This document shows positions 12,301-21,239 of a stretch of 64,000 nt of DNA, one piece after another. A program made the translations under genes and the position numbers. How positions within the stretch are numbered: the stretch's first letter is position 1; every line of letters begins with the position of its first letter. This stretch comes from Podocnemis expansa (lineage: Eukaryota; Chordata; Testudines; Podocnemididae): positions 6,333,156-6,397,155 of the forward strand of contig ML681997.1 of NCBI GenBank assembly GCA_007922195.1. Reading direction: 5' to 3'. The notes under the pieces were generated by a model. That model was not told the DNA's origin, ran no database searches, and saw nothing but the letters and a program-made list of their open reading frames with translations.

Positions 12301-15300
12301 GAGAGCCTTATAGAGCAGCGGTTGTCAAACCAGGGATCATGACATAGTACTGGGTTGCAGACCCGTTCATACTGGCTCGTGGCACTGTCTCTGGGCGGGG
12401 TTGTTTGTGCTGCCCAGTGAACTTAAAAGTCACAGCTTCAGCCAACAGCAGCTTCCATTGGTTAGTACCAGCCCTTCCCAGCCTCCCATTTGCAGCCAGT
12501 GATGCCTGTCAGAGCCCTCAGTGCTGCCTCCCACCCCTGTCTAAATGCGCTGGGGAGTTTCCTACCTAGTCTAAAGACGCCAAAGGTTTCAGAGGTGCAT
12601 GCACGTGTGTTTGGCCCACAAAACAGAGCTTGAATTTGGCATTGCCTGATTTGCCCCTCCTGGGCCGGGCTGGGTAGCAGTAGTGCTTGCATCATACTGC
12701 ACGGGGTTAAAGTGCCGTCGCTGCTGTGCATGCTCCCAAGATGCCGTGCGTGCTGGAGATGCCGCTCCACAGGAGCATCCTCTTGTTTAGTGCCTGGCCC
12801 TGTGGGGCCCAGGAGTCCACTTGGCAATCCGTCCTCTGCTCTGTGCCATGTAGGGGGCATGGGTGGCTGGGGCTGCCCTAGGCGAGCAGGTGAGAACACT
12901 TGCCCTGCTGGGCCTGTGGACAGGTGGCCTGGGCTGTGGATGCCAGTGGAGAGACCTGCCTGCAGTGTGACCCCAATGCCAGCTACCTGGGTCCTCCACT
13001 GGGGCTCGGTGGCCAGCCCTATTGCGCAGGGAGCTCTGCAATGACTTGAGCAATTCCACCCAGAGGGGTTTAAACTCCTGCGTGTTTTGTCTGTCAGATG
13101 AGAACCCTGTCTGTGATGCTGCCAGTCCGGTGGTTTGGGTGGGTTGTTTTGGAGTAGCTGTCAGTAAGCGTCTGCACAGCACAGACAGCCGTGACCACAA
13201 ACCATCAGGGACAGTGTTGTTTTGATGGCTAGATTCCTCCCTAGGTATGTTCTTACAGAAACTACAGTACAGAAAGTCAGTTGCTGCGCCCCTTGCAAAC
13301 AGCGCCAAATTTAACAAGATCAAAAGGGGTAGCTGTGTTAGTCTAGTTCAGAACAAACAAAGCTTGTGCTTCCCTGCATTTATTTTCCTCCTATGTCTGA
13401 CAGTGGGCTTTTACCTATGAAAGCTCATGCAATAAATGTGTTAGTCTTTAAAAGTGCCACAGGACTCCTTGGTTGTTTTGCTGAACTAACAGCCTTCCCA
13501 TTCATAGGAAGTTCCATTGTAAATACAGCTACGGAGAACTCAGATTCTTATTCATTGAAACATGGAGGTTTAGAACACCTTTATGGACTATATGAAAGTA
13601 CACAAAGTTTGTAAAGTGAACTAATTAAGATTACAACAGCAAGGTGTTGAGTTTTATGTATCCCCTTGCTAATCCTTAATAGAGTACTCAGTCATATTTT
13701 GCATGGAAAAAGTATTTCTCTGCAAACACCTAAAATTGCTGTCAATTTAAAGGATTAGAGGGAAAAGATGATTATTCTCTGTGACTAGTGGACAAGCTTG
13801 GGGTGGTGGTGTGGATTTGAGGCTGTGCTTCATTTGTAAGGAAAGAGCTGGTGGGGCTCAAAAATGCCTACCTGGGCTGGGGCCTGTACCTCCATGAAGG
13901 GGGCCTGGAGATTAGGTGGGTTCCAGGGCCCATCAAATTTAATTGTTGGGTCATGGTCATAAATAATTTTCTTCAACTGGGTCCCAAGAAAAAAAGTTGG
14001 ACAACCGCTGTTATAGAATGTGCCAAGAAGGCACAACTTTGGGGGGGACCCAGAGCTGACCCGCACAAGGGGAAAACTTTCTAGTGGACTGTGTATGCAG
14101 TGTGTACATACCTACTGGGAGCAACACATCTTGAAGAACAAAAATTACAGAAGATTAGTAAGACTTTTATGTAACATAGATTGTAGGGATAGAATACCAA
14201 AATATAGGTTTTCTAATCTAAATTAATTTGTTTGATTACAGGACAAAGCAGTGACAGTGAAGATCTTCCTGTTCTGGACGGTTCAAGTAAATGTACTCCA
14301 GTAAAACACATAAATGTGTCCAAACCACAAAAGCTTGTACGATCTCCTGCAAGAGTAATTTCCCCTCACATCAAAGATGGAGAAAAGGATAAGCAGAGAG
14401 AGAAACATCACCACAGTGCTTCCCCTAGAGTCTACAAATGGAGTTTCCAACTCAGTAAGTGGGGTTTTTTTTTAGGGTTAATATTTAAATCAGAGTTGAA
14501 AACTGTATTGGCACAATATCCAGAAACTTTTATGGTCAGTTCCAAAAAGTCACATAACGTGAATGCTCAATACCATTGTAAAACCAGGTTTATTCGTATA
14601 GACCAGCGATTTTCAATCTGGACTTGTCACAACATGGTTGATGGTGTGACCAGCTGTGCAAGACACGAGATGTCTCCTGCTACTGGAAATCACCACCACC
14701 GCAGCAAGTGGCAGTGATAGCTCAAACTCCCACTGCCACTGAAGCGTCCATCCGCCCTTCCCCCCACTGCCTCCACTAAAGTGTCCAGCACCTCTCCGAC
14801 ACAGGTCGGTGGCAGCTCAAACTTCTGCAACCCCCACATCTCTGGAAAAAAGCACCATATCTCAAAGCCCTTGTGTGAAACCCCCACCGCCAAAAGAAAC
14901 CCACTGCTGGCAGAAAACTCCACTGGGGGGCCAGGTTTGGGTGAGTTTCTGTTGGCAGCTGGAGAGCTCCTGGTGATGCACTTGGCCACATGTCTTGATG
15001 CACTAATGTGTTGCGACACAGAGGTTGAGAACAACTGGTCTATTTCATTTACTTCTATCCTACACTGTAACAGTCACTTTAAAAATGTCATGATTGAAAG
15101 TATCTTGCTCCCCTCCTTTAATTTCCAGTGTTTAGTAGTTTTAAGAATCTCTAGACCAGGGGTGGCCAAACTCATGGAACTCAAGAGCTGCACAAGTCGA
15201 TTATTAAATCTTCGAGAGCCACCCTGAGGCATATAACCACATATTTTTACCTATTCCAAAATTACTAAGCTTAAAATTTATTGCACACTTTAATTTTATC

Positions 15301-18300
15301 TTAAAACCCGAGCAAATATTGATCCTACTAATGTCAGATTCTAATAATTACTTAAGGTTACTATGAAAACTAGGCCTATACAGTAAAAACTTAGCTGTTG
15401 CTGTATGTAGAACACTGCAGGCTACTGGCAAGTTTTTGGGTTTTTTTTAAATCTGGGCAGTAACTTGTCAATGCAGTATGTAAAAGCCCTCATAGGTGCT
15501 GATCTCTAAGTATTGCATAATGTTTTGATTTAACAAATTTCATTGCGGAATACAATGCTTCACAGCTGTAAGTTGTGCAAAAAATTGAAAGTAAATCTAC
15601 ATTCAGTTTTAAAAATTCTCTCCTTTGTATTTTTGTTCCTTAGTATTCCACGTCATGTTTAGGACTTGTAAAATACAATTTTAAGAAAGCAGTAAGCTGC
15701 ATTAGGGCCTATGAGAAGATCTAAACATGCCACAGCTTCGTCGATCATGCCATGCTTCCTCCCCACACCCTGGTGCTGCCTCTTACCATGCCACTGCTTC
15801 TCTGCTATCCCCGACCATTGCTTACTTCTCCTGCTGTCTCCCACCATGCCACCCTTCCCTACAGTGTTCCCCCTAAGCTGATGATGCAGCTTAGCAACTT
15901 TTGGATGCAGCTGAGCAAGTTCTCTTCCAGTTCCCTGACCCGGTGCCAGGCCCCTGCTCTTCAGCTCCCCAAGTGTATCCATTACTTGGTCAGCTGCATC
16001 ATCACCTTAGAAGGATCATTGCTGTTGTCTCCCATGACAACTCAACTGTCCTGGGAAACACTTTCCTAGTACATACATGGCCCAACACTTTGTCTTTCAA
16101 AACAGGCTTGGTTTTGTGGAATAGGATTCTGCAGAAAATAATTTGGAAGGGGGAGGATGCTATTGAAAACAGCTCATCCCTAGTCCCCGTTCCTCAGGGT
16201 CTCTGAAAGCCTCAACTGTCCAGAGCTCCAAAGAGGTAGCCGTCTTAGTCTAGTTCAGCAAAACAAACAAGGAGTCCTGTGGCAGTTTTAAAGATTAACA
16301 TGTTTATTTAGTGCATGAGCTTTCATGGGAGAAATGTGATAAATAAATGGGTTATTCTTTAAAAGTTCCACAAAACTCCTTATTTAACTGTCCAGAGCTC
16401 GATCTACAGGTTTATTGTAGAGTTGGCAAGAAGAAGTAGGATTCTTCACTGGCTTATTCCTTCTCCCTCTGATACAGTGGAAGACTTTTTAATCTGTTTT
16501 CCTGACTACCATACTTGTAAAGGGAGTGCATGAGGTGCCCTTGAGTTTGTAAAGTGCTGTGGACAGGACTGAGGTTGCTTTGGCATGTGGTATAAAGTAA
16601 ATACAAAAGAAACAAACCCAGCCAAACCAACCAGAGCAAAAGAAAATAAAGTACAAAGTACACCAAAATAAATAAAGCAATGCAAAATAAAATCCACACT
16701 GAAATCCATGAAGCAGAAAATAACTAACAATAATGTTAGTCTTTAAGTCCTTTTGCAGCTTGCCTCCTCCCTGATCCCCTCAGTCCCTTCCCTCACTGAC
16801 CCCATTGCCTGACATGCCTTTTTGTTCTGAGACCCGTCTGCCCCCGAAGCTGCCAGCTGCTCCTCCTCTGAGCTGGGGCTGCTGTTCCCCCTTCCCTACC
16901 ACTTCTCTGAGCTGTCAGCACCCTCCTCCCTGGCCTTCCTCTGAGCTCTCCCCTGCCATCGCTCTCCACTGCTGGCTCTGCATCTCCTCCCCACTCTCTT
17001 CTGAAGCCGCTCCGCTGCGTGGTTTTTTTTTTGTTTTTGTTTTTTTTGAAGAGCAGTATGCAGCTGGCAAGCTGCAGTTTGGCCACAGCTGCTCTAGACT
17101 GTCAAAGTAATATTTTACAGAGTTTGAAAGTCGCCTGGAATCTTAGTTGTCAGATGGCATTATCCAGATATTCATCTTTAAATCTGGAGTTACTAGATTA
17201 TTGGCTGCAAAAATTCAGGTTTGGATTGAAGAGATGAGGTGGAAGAGGACAAATGGAATTATTGTGTAGTGGGAGGGAGGTGTCTTTTAAGTCCAAGATA
17301 TTGTAACCTAGAACTCGGGGGGGGGGGGGGCGGTCTGAGACGAATAAGAGTCTTTTTCCCCATAACTGTCAGTGCAGGATCAATCACAGGGGGAAATGTT
17401 GATCCTTGTAAATATAATTTATGGTACCTCTAAGATGTACATTTCTTGCTAATCTTTTTACCATAATTTAAACACTTTGGATTAATTGGAATTAATAAGG
17501 AATGTCATATTTTGAAGGGAGAAAAATGTGGGTTTTGGCTATCTATATTGCCTTTAAGCCTATTTTGGATAGTATTATGGAAGCACATTATTGGTTTGAA
17601 TGTGATGATGTACTCCAAGACTTTATAACTATCATTTTTTAAAATCTTTTTTCCCCACTCTTAAGATGAACTAGACAACATGAACAGCACTGAGAGAATC
17701 TCCTTTCTTCAAGAAAAGCTACAGGAAATCAGGAAATACTACATGTCCCTGAAGTCAGAAGTTGCAACAATAGACAGAAGAAGAAAACGATTAAAAAAGA
17801 AAGACAGAGAAGGTAACTTTCCAGTTGGTTTTCCACTCAGTTCTTCTGCTCATGGGAAGTCTGTTTTAAACATGTAGACCACAAAAATTTAAGTTTGCAT
17901 TTTTTGCAGCCATTATGTTTGCTTTTTAGAAAAACTGTTACTATGCAAACTTTTAATTTGTTTTCTGTCCATACCCACTCAGATTAGAATCCAGAATATG
18001 GTTTGCTTTTAAAAAAAAAAAAAAAAAGCAAGATTTTTATTTAATTTAAAATTACTTTTTGAGAAGACAAGGATCGGATTTACCGCAGATCTGGGTTTTC
18101 ACAAGTAGTATAACAGATTGCATAGTCCCTTTTATGGTTTAAGGCTTTGAAATGATAAGGTTAGCTAGTTTATGTGAACATAACAGAAAACTAATTGACA
18201 AAAATAATCTGGAGCAGTTCATAAAGTTTTTTGTAGAAGAAGTTATTTTTAATCCAGTAATACTTGCCCAGATACTGTGGTGATGAGAGCAGCATAGAGC

Positions 18301-18850
18301 CATACAGAACAGCTTGTTCTCTAAACCATTAAGGCTTTGAAAACTTGGTGGTTGGTACATGAGGAATCGATCTGTATTCTTCCAGAACAGGATTTTGGGA
18401 GTTCTTCCTATCCTACTACTACTCTGTGTCTCTTAACTAAATGAAGGCAATGCTCGTTAAAATGAGCAGCTAAAAACACTGTGGTGAGGCAGGGATAATG
18501 TGAATTTCCAAAGGGATAGCCGTGTTAGTCTAGTTCAGCAAAAAAAGCAAGGAGTCGTGTGAGCAGCTACAGTGCAAACCTCAACACGCAACTCTGTCTA
18601 TGTACCGCAAACCTGACAGGACTCACTTGGGATCTATTAAATTGTTTTGTTTGCATATAGATGCTAAATCTGATATCTAAGCAAGCCTCCAGTGTGAAGG
18701 ATAATTTGACAGGTCTGGTTTTGATGTCCTGTTTATGTACTTACAGTGTCTCATACAGGAGCATCCATGTCATCTGCTTCATCGGACACTGGAATGAGTC
18801 CATCATCGTCTTCTCCTCCCCAGAATGTGCTTGCTGTAGAATGCAGGTGA
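88..18850 (+). CDS. ARID4A: ARID4A (RBP1), C-terminal coding part, ten exons
   Basis: Chromatin adaptor that binds retinoblastoma protein and the SIN3-HDAC repressor complex in the nucleus. Coding exons seen: 88-338, 2786-2983, 4482-4566, 4756-4888, 5170-5232, 6896-8029, 8236-8340, 14242-14454, 17666-17812 and 18747-18850. All have AG/GT borders and consistent phases, giving about 810 residues and a TGA stop. Residues about 104-175 of this part form the chromo-barrel domain (start [14 protein letters not shown], then [17 protein letters not shown]). A long acidic region follows with an LxCxE-type RB motif, LLCHE, near residue 508. The C terminus is a coiled coil with a basic patch ([12 protein letters not shown]), then a serine-rich tail ending NVLAVECR. 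The N-terminal RBB1NT, Tudor and ARID parts lie upstream of the window. The paralogue ARID4B is less likely because the central and C-terminal sequence agrees with ARID4A as I remember it. Confidence 0.95.
339..2785 (+). other. ARID4A intron with one hAT MITE
   Basis: About 2.4 kb of AT-rich intron. The only structured element I can define is the hAT-type MITE at 2424-2623. A poly-T run lies near 1793-1809. I see no coding exon or RNA gene; the short open frames have no recognisable content. Confidence 0.7.
2424..2623 (+). mobile_element. hAT-type MITE, 200 bp, perfect target duplication
   Basis: Ends are CAGTGGCTCCCAACC on the left and GGGAAACACTG on the right. They are imperfect inverted repeats, flanked on both sides by TTTTATAC (2416-2423 and 2624-2631). 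Inside are repeated GTGCCATGGCACAC-like words. The same family recurs at 23913-24119 and 55372-55562, and probably at 63359. Eight-bp duplications and CAG..CTG ends are typical of hAT elements. Confidence 0.85.
2786..2983 (+). CDS. ARID4A: ARID4A exon, chromo-barrel first part
   Basis: Acceptor TTGCTGCAG, donor GTAAGG. It completes the split Arg, continues [17 protein letters not shown], then enters the chromo-barrel domain at [19 protein letters not shown] and runs to [12 protein letters not shown](R). The aromatic YYGW segment belongs to the histone-binding barrel wall in this family. Confidence 0.93.
2984..4481 (+). other. ARID4A intron with a MIR-like fragment
   Basis: AT-rich intron. 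Around 4115-4240 the sequence (loss of a gapped ATGGGGAAA...AAGGTCACATG...GGTCACCTGACTTCCAGTGC pattern) resembles an old MIR/CORE SINE. Nothing else is recognisable. Confidence 0.5.
4482..4566 (+). CDS. ARID4A: ARID4A exon, end of chromo-barrel
   Basis: Acceptor CCCATAG, donor GTAATA. Encodes (R)[18 protein letters not shown] then a Lys-rich run KRKQKKKTK. It completes the barrel domain and leaves in phase 0. Confidence 0.92.
4756..4888 (+). CDS. ARID4A: ARID4A exon, basic linker
   Basis: Acceptor GTCTTCAG, donor GTAAAG. Encodes [16 protein letters not shown], then [11 protein letters not shown] (AT-hook-like RGRP), then a Ser-rich stretch ending NSE(G). It starts in phase 0 and leaves in phase 1. 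Confidence 0.92.
5170..5232 (+). CDS. ARID4A: ARID4A 63-nt exon, possible cassette
   Basis: Acceptor ATTTTTTAG, donor GTGAGTG. Encodes (G)[20 protein letters not shown], an Arg/Ser-rich insert. Both borders are phase 1, so skipping it keeps the frame. My memory of the main human isoform lacks a clear counterpart, so it may be alternatively spliced. Confidence 0.82.
5233..6895 (+). other. ARID4A intron holding a TA-flanked MITE
   Basis: Half of this intron is the repetitive element at 5821-6622. The remainder is unremarkable AT-rich intron. Confidence 0.7.
5821..6622 (+). mobile_element. TA-flanked inverted-repeat element with C-rich core (copy A)
   Basis: Ends are CCATATGTTCTCGGTTATAAGC and its near inverse GCTTATACATGAGTATATATGG, flanked by TA on each side (5819-5820, 6623-6624). 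Subterminal TATAAGC words repeat near the left end. The core (about 5940-6480) is C-rich and built from degenerate units of about 45 bp (CCAGGCCCTG...CCTTGGCCTCCC). Copy B at 8858-9741 is the same element inverted; a shorter relative is at 41054-41455. The TA duplication suggests a Tc1/mariner-like origin, but I cannot name the superfamily. Confidence 0.7.
6896..8029 (+). CDS. ARID4A: ARID4A large acidic exon with RB-binding motif
   Basis: 1134 nt, acceptor TTGGCAG, donor GTAAGT, phase 1 at both borders. Encodes an acidic, low-complexity region beginning (D)[10 protein letters not shown] and ending DVGEK(G). The LLCHE motif at 7687-7701 fits the LxCxE consensus that docks in the RB pocket and is followed by the acidic [10 protein letters not shown]. 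The segment [23 protein letters not shown] near the end is also characteristic of ARID4A. Confidence 0.95.
8236..8340 (+). CDS. ARID4A: ARID4A exon, basic segment
   Basis: 105 nt, acceptor TTCCTTCAG, donor GTACAT, phase 1 at both borders. Encodes (G)[10 protein letters not shown] then a basic cluster [12 protein letters not shown] that looks like a nuclear localisation signal, ending AKNEKNGT(G). Confidence 0.93.
8858..9741 (-). mobile_element. TA-flanked inverted-repeat element with G-rich core (copy B)
   Basis: Left end CTGTATATAGTCACGTATAAGCC and right end, read in reverse, CTGTATATATTCGGGTATAAGCC; TA lies on each side (8856-8857, 9742-9743). Read on the minus strand it matches copy A (5821-6622), including AAATGGGTGACCCAT near the end. 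The core holds G-runs and degenerate units of about 45 bp between 9080 and 9360, with a long G run near 9265-9281. Confidence 0.7.
9993..10084 (+). mobile_element. Penelope-like repeat fragment
   Basis: Starts AAGCAAGGAGTCCAGTGGCAC, continues GACTAACAAATTCATTTATCACATG and ends in CCCACTTCATCAGATG. It is the head half of the family also seen at 29207-29422 and 35690-36780. On the minus strand it carries CTGATGA followed by a perfect short stem, a hammerhead-like arrangement. Confidence 0.65.
10612..10930 (-). mobile_element. CR1 LINE 3' end
   Basis: Begins ATAGAATCATAGGGTTGGAAGG, the reverse of the CR1 3' terminus, followed by the typical TCCAACCCCCTGCC, GGAGATTCCACCACCTCC and TTCCTAATATCC words of CR1 in reverse orientation. 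Truncated at its 5' end near 10930. Confidence 0.88.
11505..11811 (+). repeat. Inverted-end repeat of the TGTCTACACT family
   Basis: Left end GGGTATGTCTTCACT and right end AGTGTAGACCAGACC form imperfect inverted repeats. Relatives are at 36812-37075, 43012-43266 and about 49690-49880. The copy at 36812 has TAA on both sides, which suggests a PIF/Harbinger-type MITE. Confidence 0.5.
12316..14010 (+). mobile_element. hAT element, 1.7 kb, with inverted ends and 8-bp target duplication
   Basis: Left CAGCGGTTGTC and right GACAACCGCTG are perfect 11-bp inverted repeats. Flanks are TTATAGAG (12308-12315) and TTATAGAA (14011-14018), one mismatch in eight. The GC-rich interior (12450-13030) has open frames but no transposase I recognise, so it is probably non-autonomous. 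A Penelope-like repeat is nested at about 13327-13494. Confidence 0.82.
13327..13494 (+). mobile_element. Penelope-like repeat nested in a hAT element
   Basis: Head AAGGGGTAGCTGTGTTAGTC, then ACAGTGGGC...CCTATGAAAGCTCATGC and tail GTGTTAGTCTTTAAAAGTGCCACAGGACTCC. It has the same order of parts as 16229-16385. Its position inside 12316-14010 makes it the younger insertion. Confidence 0.7.
14242..14454 (+). CDS. ARID4A: ARID4A exon
   Basis: 213 nt, acceptor GATTACAG, donor GTAAGTG, phase 1 at both borders. Encodes (G)[19 protein letters not shown] through [11 protein letters not shown](N). The sequence matches ARID4A before the C-terminal coiled coil, including [16 protein letters not shown]. 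Confidence 0.94.
14604..15037 (+). mobile_element. hAT-like element, degraded
   Basis: Left CAGCGATTTTCAATC and right GGTTGAGAACAACTG are imperfect inverted ends of the hAT type. The 8-bp flanks (GTATAGAC and GTCTATTT) do not match well, so the duplication has decayed or the borders are slightly off. Confidence 0.55.
15157..17091 (+). mobile_element. hAT element, 1.9 kb, perfect target duplication CTCTAGAC
   Basis: Left CAGGGGTGGCCAAACT and right AGTTTGGCCACAGCTG are near-perfect inverted repeats. CTCTAGAC occurs at both 15149-15156 and 17092-17099, close to the nTCTAGAn site preference of hAT elements. The interior has no recognisable transposase frame. A Penelope-like repeat with its own duplication is nested at 16229-16385. 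Confidence 0.88.
16229..16385 (+). mobile_element. Penelope-like repeat with 15-bp target duplication
   Basis: AACTGTCCAGAGCTC stands at 16214-16228 and again at 16386-16400. Between them: head CAAAGAGGTAGCCGTCTTAGTC, GGAGTCCTGTGGCA, ATGAGCTTTCATGGGAG, then TTATTCTTTAAAAGTTCCACA and an ACTCCTTATTT tail. Such a long duplication indicates insertion through target-primed reverse transcription rather than a cut-and-paste transposon. Confidence 0.8.
17666..17812 (+). CDS. ARID4A: ARID4A exon, C-terminal coiled coil
   Basis: 147 nt, acceptor CTCTTAAG, donor GTAACT, phase 1 at both borders. Encodes (N)[19 protein letters not shown], then [20 protein letters not shown], ending KKKDRE. A heptad-like helix with a basic end; this is the region linked to SIN3-complex binding in the family. 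Confidence 0.94.
17813..18746 (+). other. Last ARID4A intron
   Basis: AT-rich, with a poly-A run at 18010-18026. A short Penelope-like head fragment (GGATAGCCGTGTTAGTC...GCAAGGAGTCGTGTG) lies at about 18508-18562. Nothing else recognisable. Confidence 0.65.
18747..18850 (+). CDS. ARID4A: ARID4A last coding exon
   Basis: Acceptor ACTTACAG. Encodes (V)[20 protein letters not shown], ending [11 protein letters not shown] with TGA at 18848-18850. This is the ARID4A C terminus. Confidence 0.95.
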
Positions 18851-19785
18851 TACACATTTTGCTGCCTTGCCAGCAGTGTGCTGCAATGGACATAAATCCT
18901 GAAATATAACCACAAAAAGCACTCAACTGGTTTGACATTGCCAAGTACATTCTGTACACTCTTCCACGGCTGGACTCTATCTGTTTCCTCCCCTGTTTTT
19001 TGTTTTTGTATTTGTTTTAAATTTTATTTTTATTGTTGAGAGAAATTAAGCTCATTGGTAACTGAAGGTTTGTAGGCACAGACTGACCTGTTTGTCATCG
19101 CGTTTATTTGTCTTTTTGTTAATACAGAGAAAGGGCACTTAACAGATTTGAAACGTTATGTCCAGTAAAGCATTCAGGTGTCCTAGGAAATCATAGAAAG
19201 GCAAGTGCATCAACCAGACATCAGATTATTCACAAACAGAATTGAGTTCCTGCTGCACTTTCAATTCACCCGGCTTATACGCTAACCCATGGTGAGTAGT
19301 TCCTCTTTGTAGAAGCACTTGCTATACAGAACTGCCAAAGTATGTGTTCAGCAATGTGCCCAGTTTTAAAGATGTAAATGGGACAAAATAAATTGTGAAA
19401 GGAAGTGTAGTTGGCTGAAAACTACAGTTGTAAGACGTCTTCCACTTTTTATAGGATTTTTGAGCACACAATTATGCAAATATTTTAATGTTTATTAATG
19501 TTTACAGTGGAATTGTGAATAGGTTTTCAGTGGACTATCTTATCCCTTGACAAAAATATTTTGTCTTTTTTCTATGTAATTTCAGAGTTTTTATTTTGTT
19601 ACAAAAAGACGAAAAATGAAATATATAACAACAATGAAGTTATTTAACAAGATTTCTAAAGCTGAATTTTTTTGTGTAAAATAAGGTATCTTGCAACTTG
19701 TTAAATATATTTATTCAAACATTGGATGTTGTATTTTTATGTATTTTTTAAAATATTAATAAAATTGGAAAAAAATTCTAGGTTA
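18851..19785 (+). other. ARID4A: ARID4A 3' UTR
   Basis: Non-coding AT-rich sequence after the stop, with AATAAA at 19387-19392 and a stronger candidate at 19758-19763 followed by a T/G-rich stretch. Longer forms could use AATAAA at 20545-20550 or 20705-20710, so the UTR end is uncertain. Confidence 0.65.
19758..19763 (+). terminator. ARID4A: Probable ARID4A poly(A) signal
   Basis: AATAAA 0.9 kb after the stop codon, within AT-rich sequence. An earlier AATAAA exists at 19387-19392 and later ones at 20545 and 20705. Confidence 0.55.
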
Positions 19786-21235
19786 GTTCACTCTTTTGGA
19801 AAACCACACCTATCAGTTGTAGCTATGACAGGAGGTTTTATCCAGTAGCCATGCCTGTACATGCTGTGGGTTTGTCTTTTCTTCCACAACATAGAGCTGA
19901 AAGCAGGCAGCTGGATTAAAGGATGACCTTGTTTGGAAACTTTGGCAGTCCTAGTACTTATATTGTTTTGAGGAACAAATTTTATTGGGTTGCCCTTAAG
20001 ATGCTTTGTCACAGTTTTTGTGTTTGCTATACTGCCGAACGAATTTATATCTCCCAAAGTTGAGATGCAACAATACAGTAAAGCAACTGTGCGCGCTTTG
20101 TCTGTGGATTGTCCCACAGGCTGATGCAGTGTGTAAATAACTCTTCCAAACCATGTATTTAAAACAGTTTGCATATACGTTATGTATAAACGTGAATTTT
20201 TTATCCATTTTTTTATTCGTTTGTTCATTGAAGGGGGTTTTCACCCCTTTTATGTTTAAAGTGCTGTAGAGTAATAACATAGATGCTCTAGACTGTGTAT
20301 CAAAAGATTATGGTTCACACAGCAGAAAGTCAGAGTGAAACACTAGCAATGGGGGGTAGCATTACTAAAACTGATGTTTCTTGAAACTTCATTTTACCAC
20401 ATTTTGTCAACTTGTGATTCCAGTTCCTTCCATTTTTCCAGAGAATTAAAGAAGAAGTACTCTTGTATAATGCACTTTCTGTCTTTTCTTAAGCAAAGCA
20501 GAACTATTTCAATGTAAGATAAAATGAGCTCATTAGAGAGCATTAATAAAGGCCATGTTTTAAACATAGGCTTTATATTTTATTTAAATGATTGTTCTTG
20601 TAAATATACTGAGAGCTGAATGATAGGAAAATCAAACTTCATAAGAGTTGTAAAGCTTTTTGTCAGAGCTAACTTTTACTGTTAATTTTATATTAACTAT
20701 GAATAATAAAATAATACTCATTTTATATGGAAAATAACATGGCTCACATTTTCTCAAATTAACTTCCATGCTTAATATTTGCAGAAGTAGATCTTAACTG
20801 TTGAGTATAAATCCATGCTTTCCTCTTTAGATAAATTTCCATCTTGTGCACATATTTAGCCTGTGTCTAAATATTGCCATCACTTCTCTAGAATAGCTAA
20901 AAAGATTTTTGACATAAGTCACCATTTTAAAATGTTATGGATGAGCCTCTAACATGCTGTACTACTGCATAGCTGTTCAAAATAAACAGCTTGACTACTT
21001 CTGTTTCGCCTTGGGCTAAAATATGGCCAGGAAACTGAAAAAGGGGATAAGGCAGCCATTCAGTAACTGGGATTTTTTTTTTTTGCAGGCTGAAAAACAG
21101 ATGGGTTTGCTTTATTGCGTTCCTTCTACTGTTTACCACTGGTGGTCTCTCTAGCATATACTCCTTTTTTCTAGTCCGCCTCTTAAGAGAGGAGGATATT
21201 GTGGTACGCTGGGCAGAGTATAGTCCACATCTGGC
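19786..21235. other. Intergenic, AT-rich, no gene seen
   Basis: Possible distal 3' UTR of ARID4A in its first kilobase, given further AATAAA signals. The minus-strand open frames here have low-complexity content and no family resemblance. Confidence 0.5.
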
Positions 21236-21239
21236 CTGC

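Larger units (their letters stand above)
8341..14241 (+). other. ARID4A 5.9-kb intron dense in transposons
   Basis: Contains in order: the inverted TA-flanked element (8858-9741), a Penelope-like fragment (about 9993-10084), a CR1 3' end (about 10612-10930), an inverted-end repeat (about 11505-11811) and a 1.7-kb hAT element (12316-14010). Two stretches, about 10980-11200 and 12160-12260, look like parts of further LTR/DIRS-type repeats that I cannot classify. No extra exon was seen. Confidence 0.7.
14455..17665 (+). other. ARID4A intron filled by two hAT elements
   Basis: Two hAT-type elements (14604-15037 and 15157-17091) make up most of this intron, the second carrying a nested Penelope-like repeat. 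A run of 14 G lies near 17317-17330. The remaining 17100-17660 is AT-rich with nothing recognisable. Confidence 0.7.

Noticed and set aside
12462..13323. 145- and 178-codon minus-strand frames
   Set aside because: They sit in the GC-rich interior of the hAT element 12316-14010, overlap each other in different frames and show no transposase motif.
14604..15037. An 8-bp target duplication GTATAGAC/GTCTATTT
   Set aside because: Only half the positions match in direct orientation; the apparent similarity is to the reverse complement, which is not a duplication.
19788..20228. 146-codon minus-strand frame after ARID4A
   Set aside because: No family resemblance, and it lies in the likely distal 3' UTR of ARID4A; no splice or promoter context.
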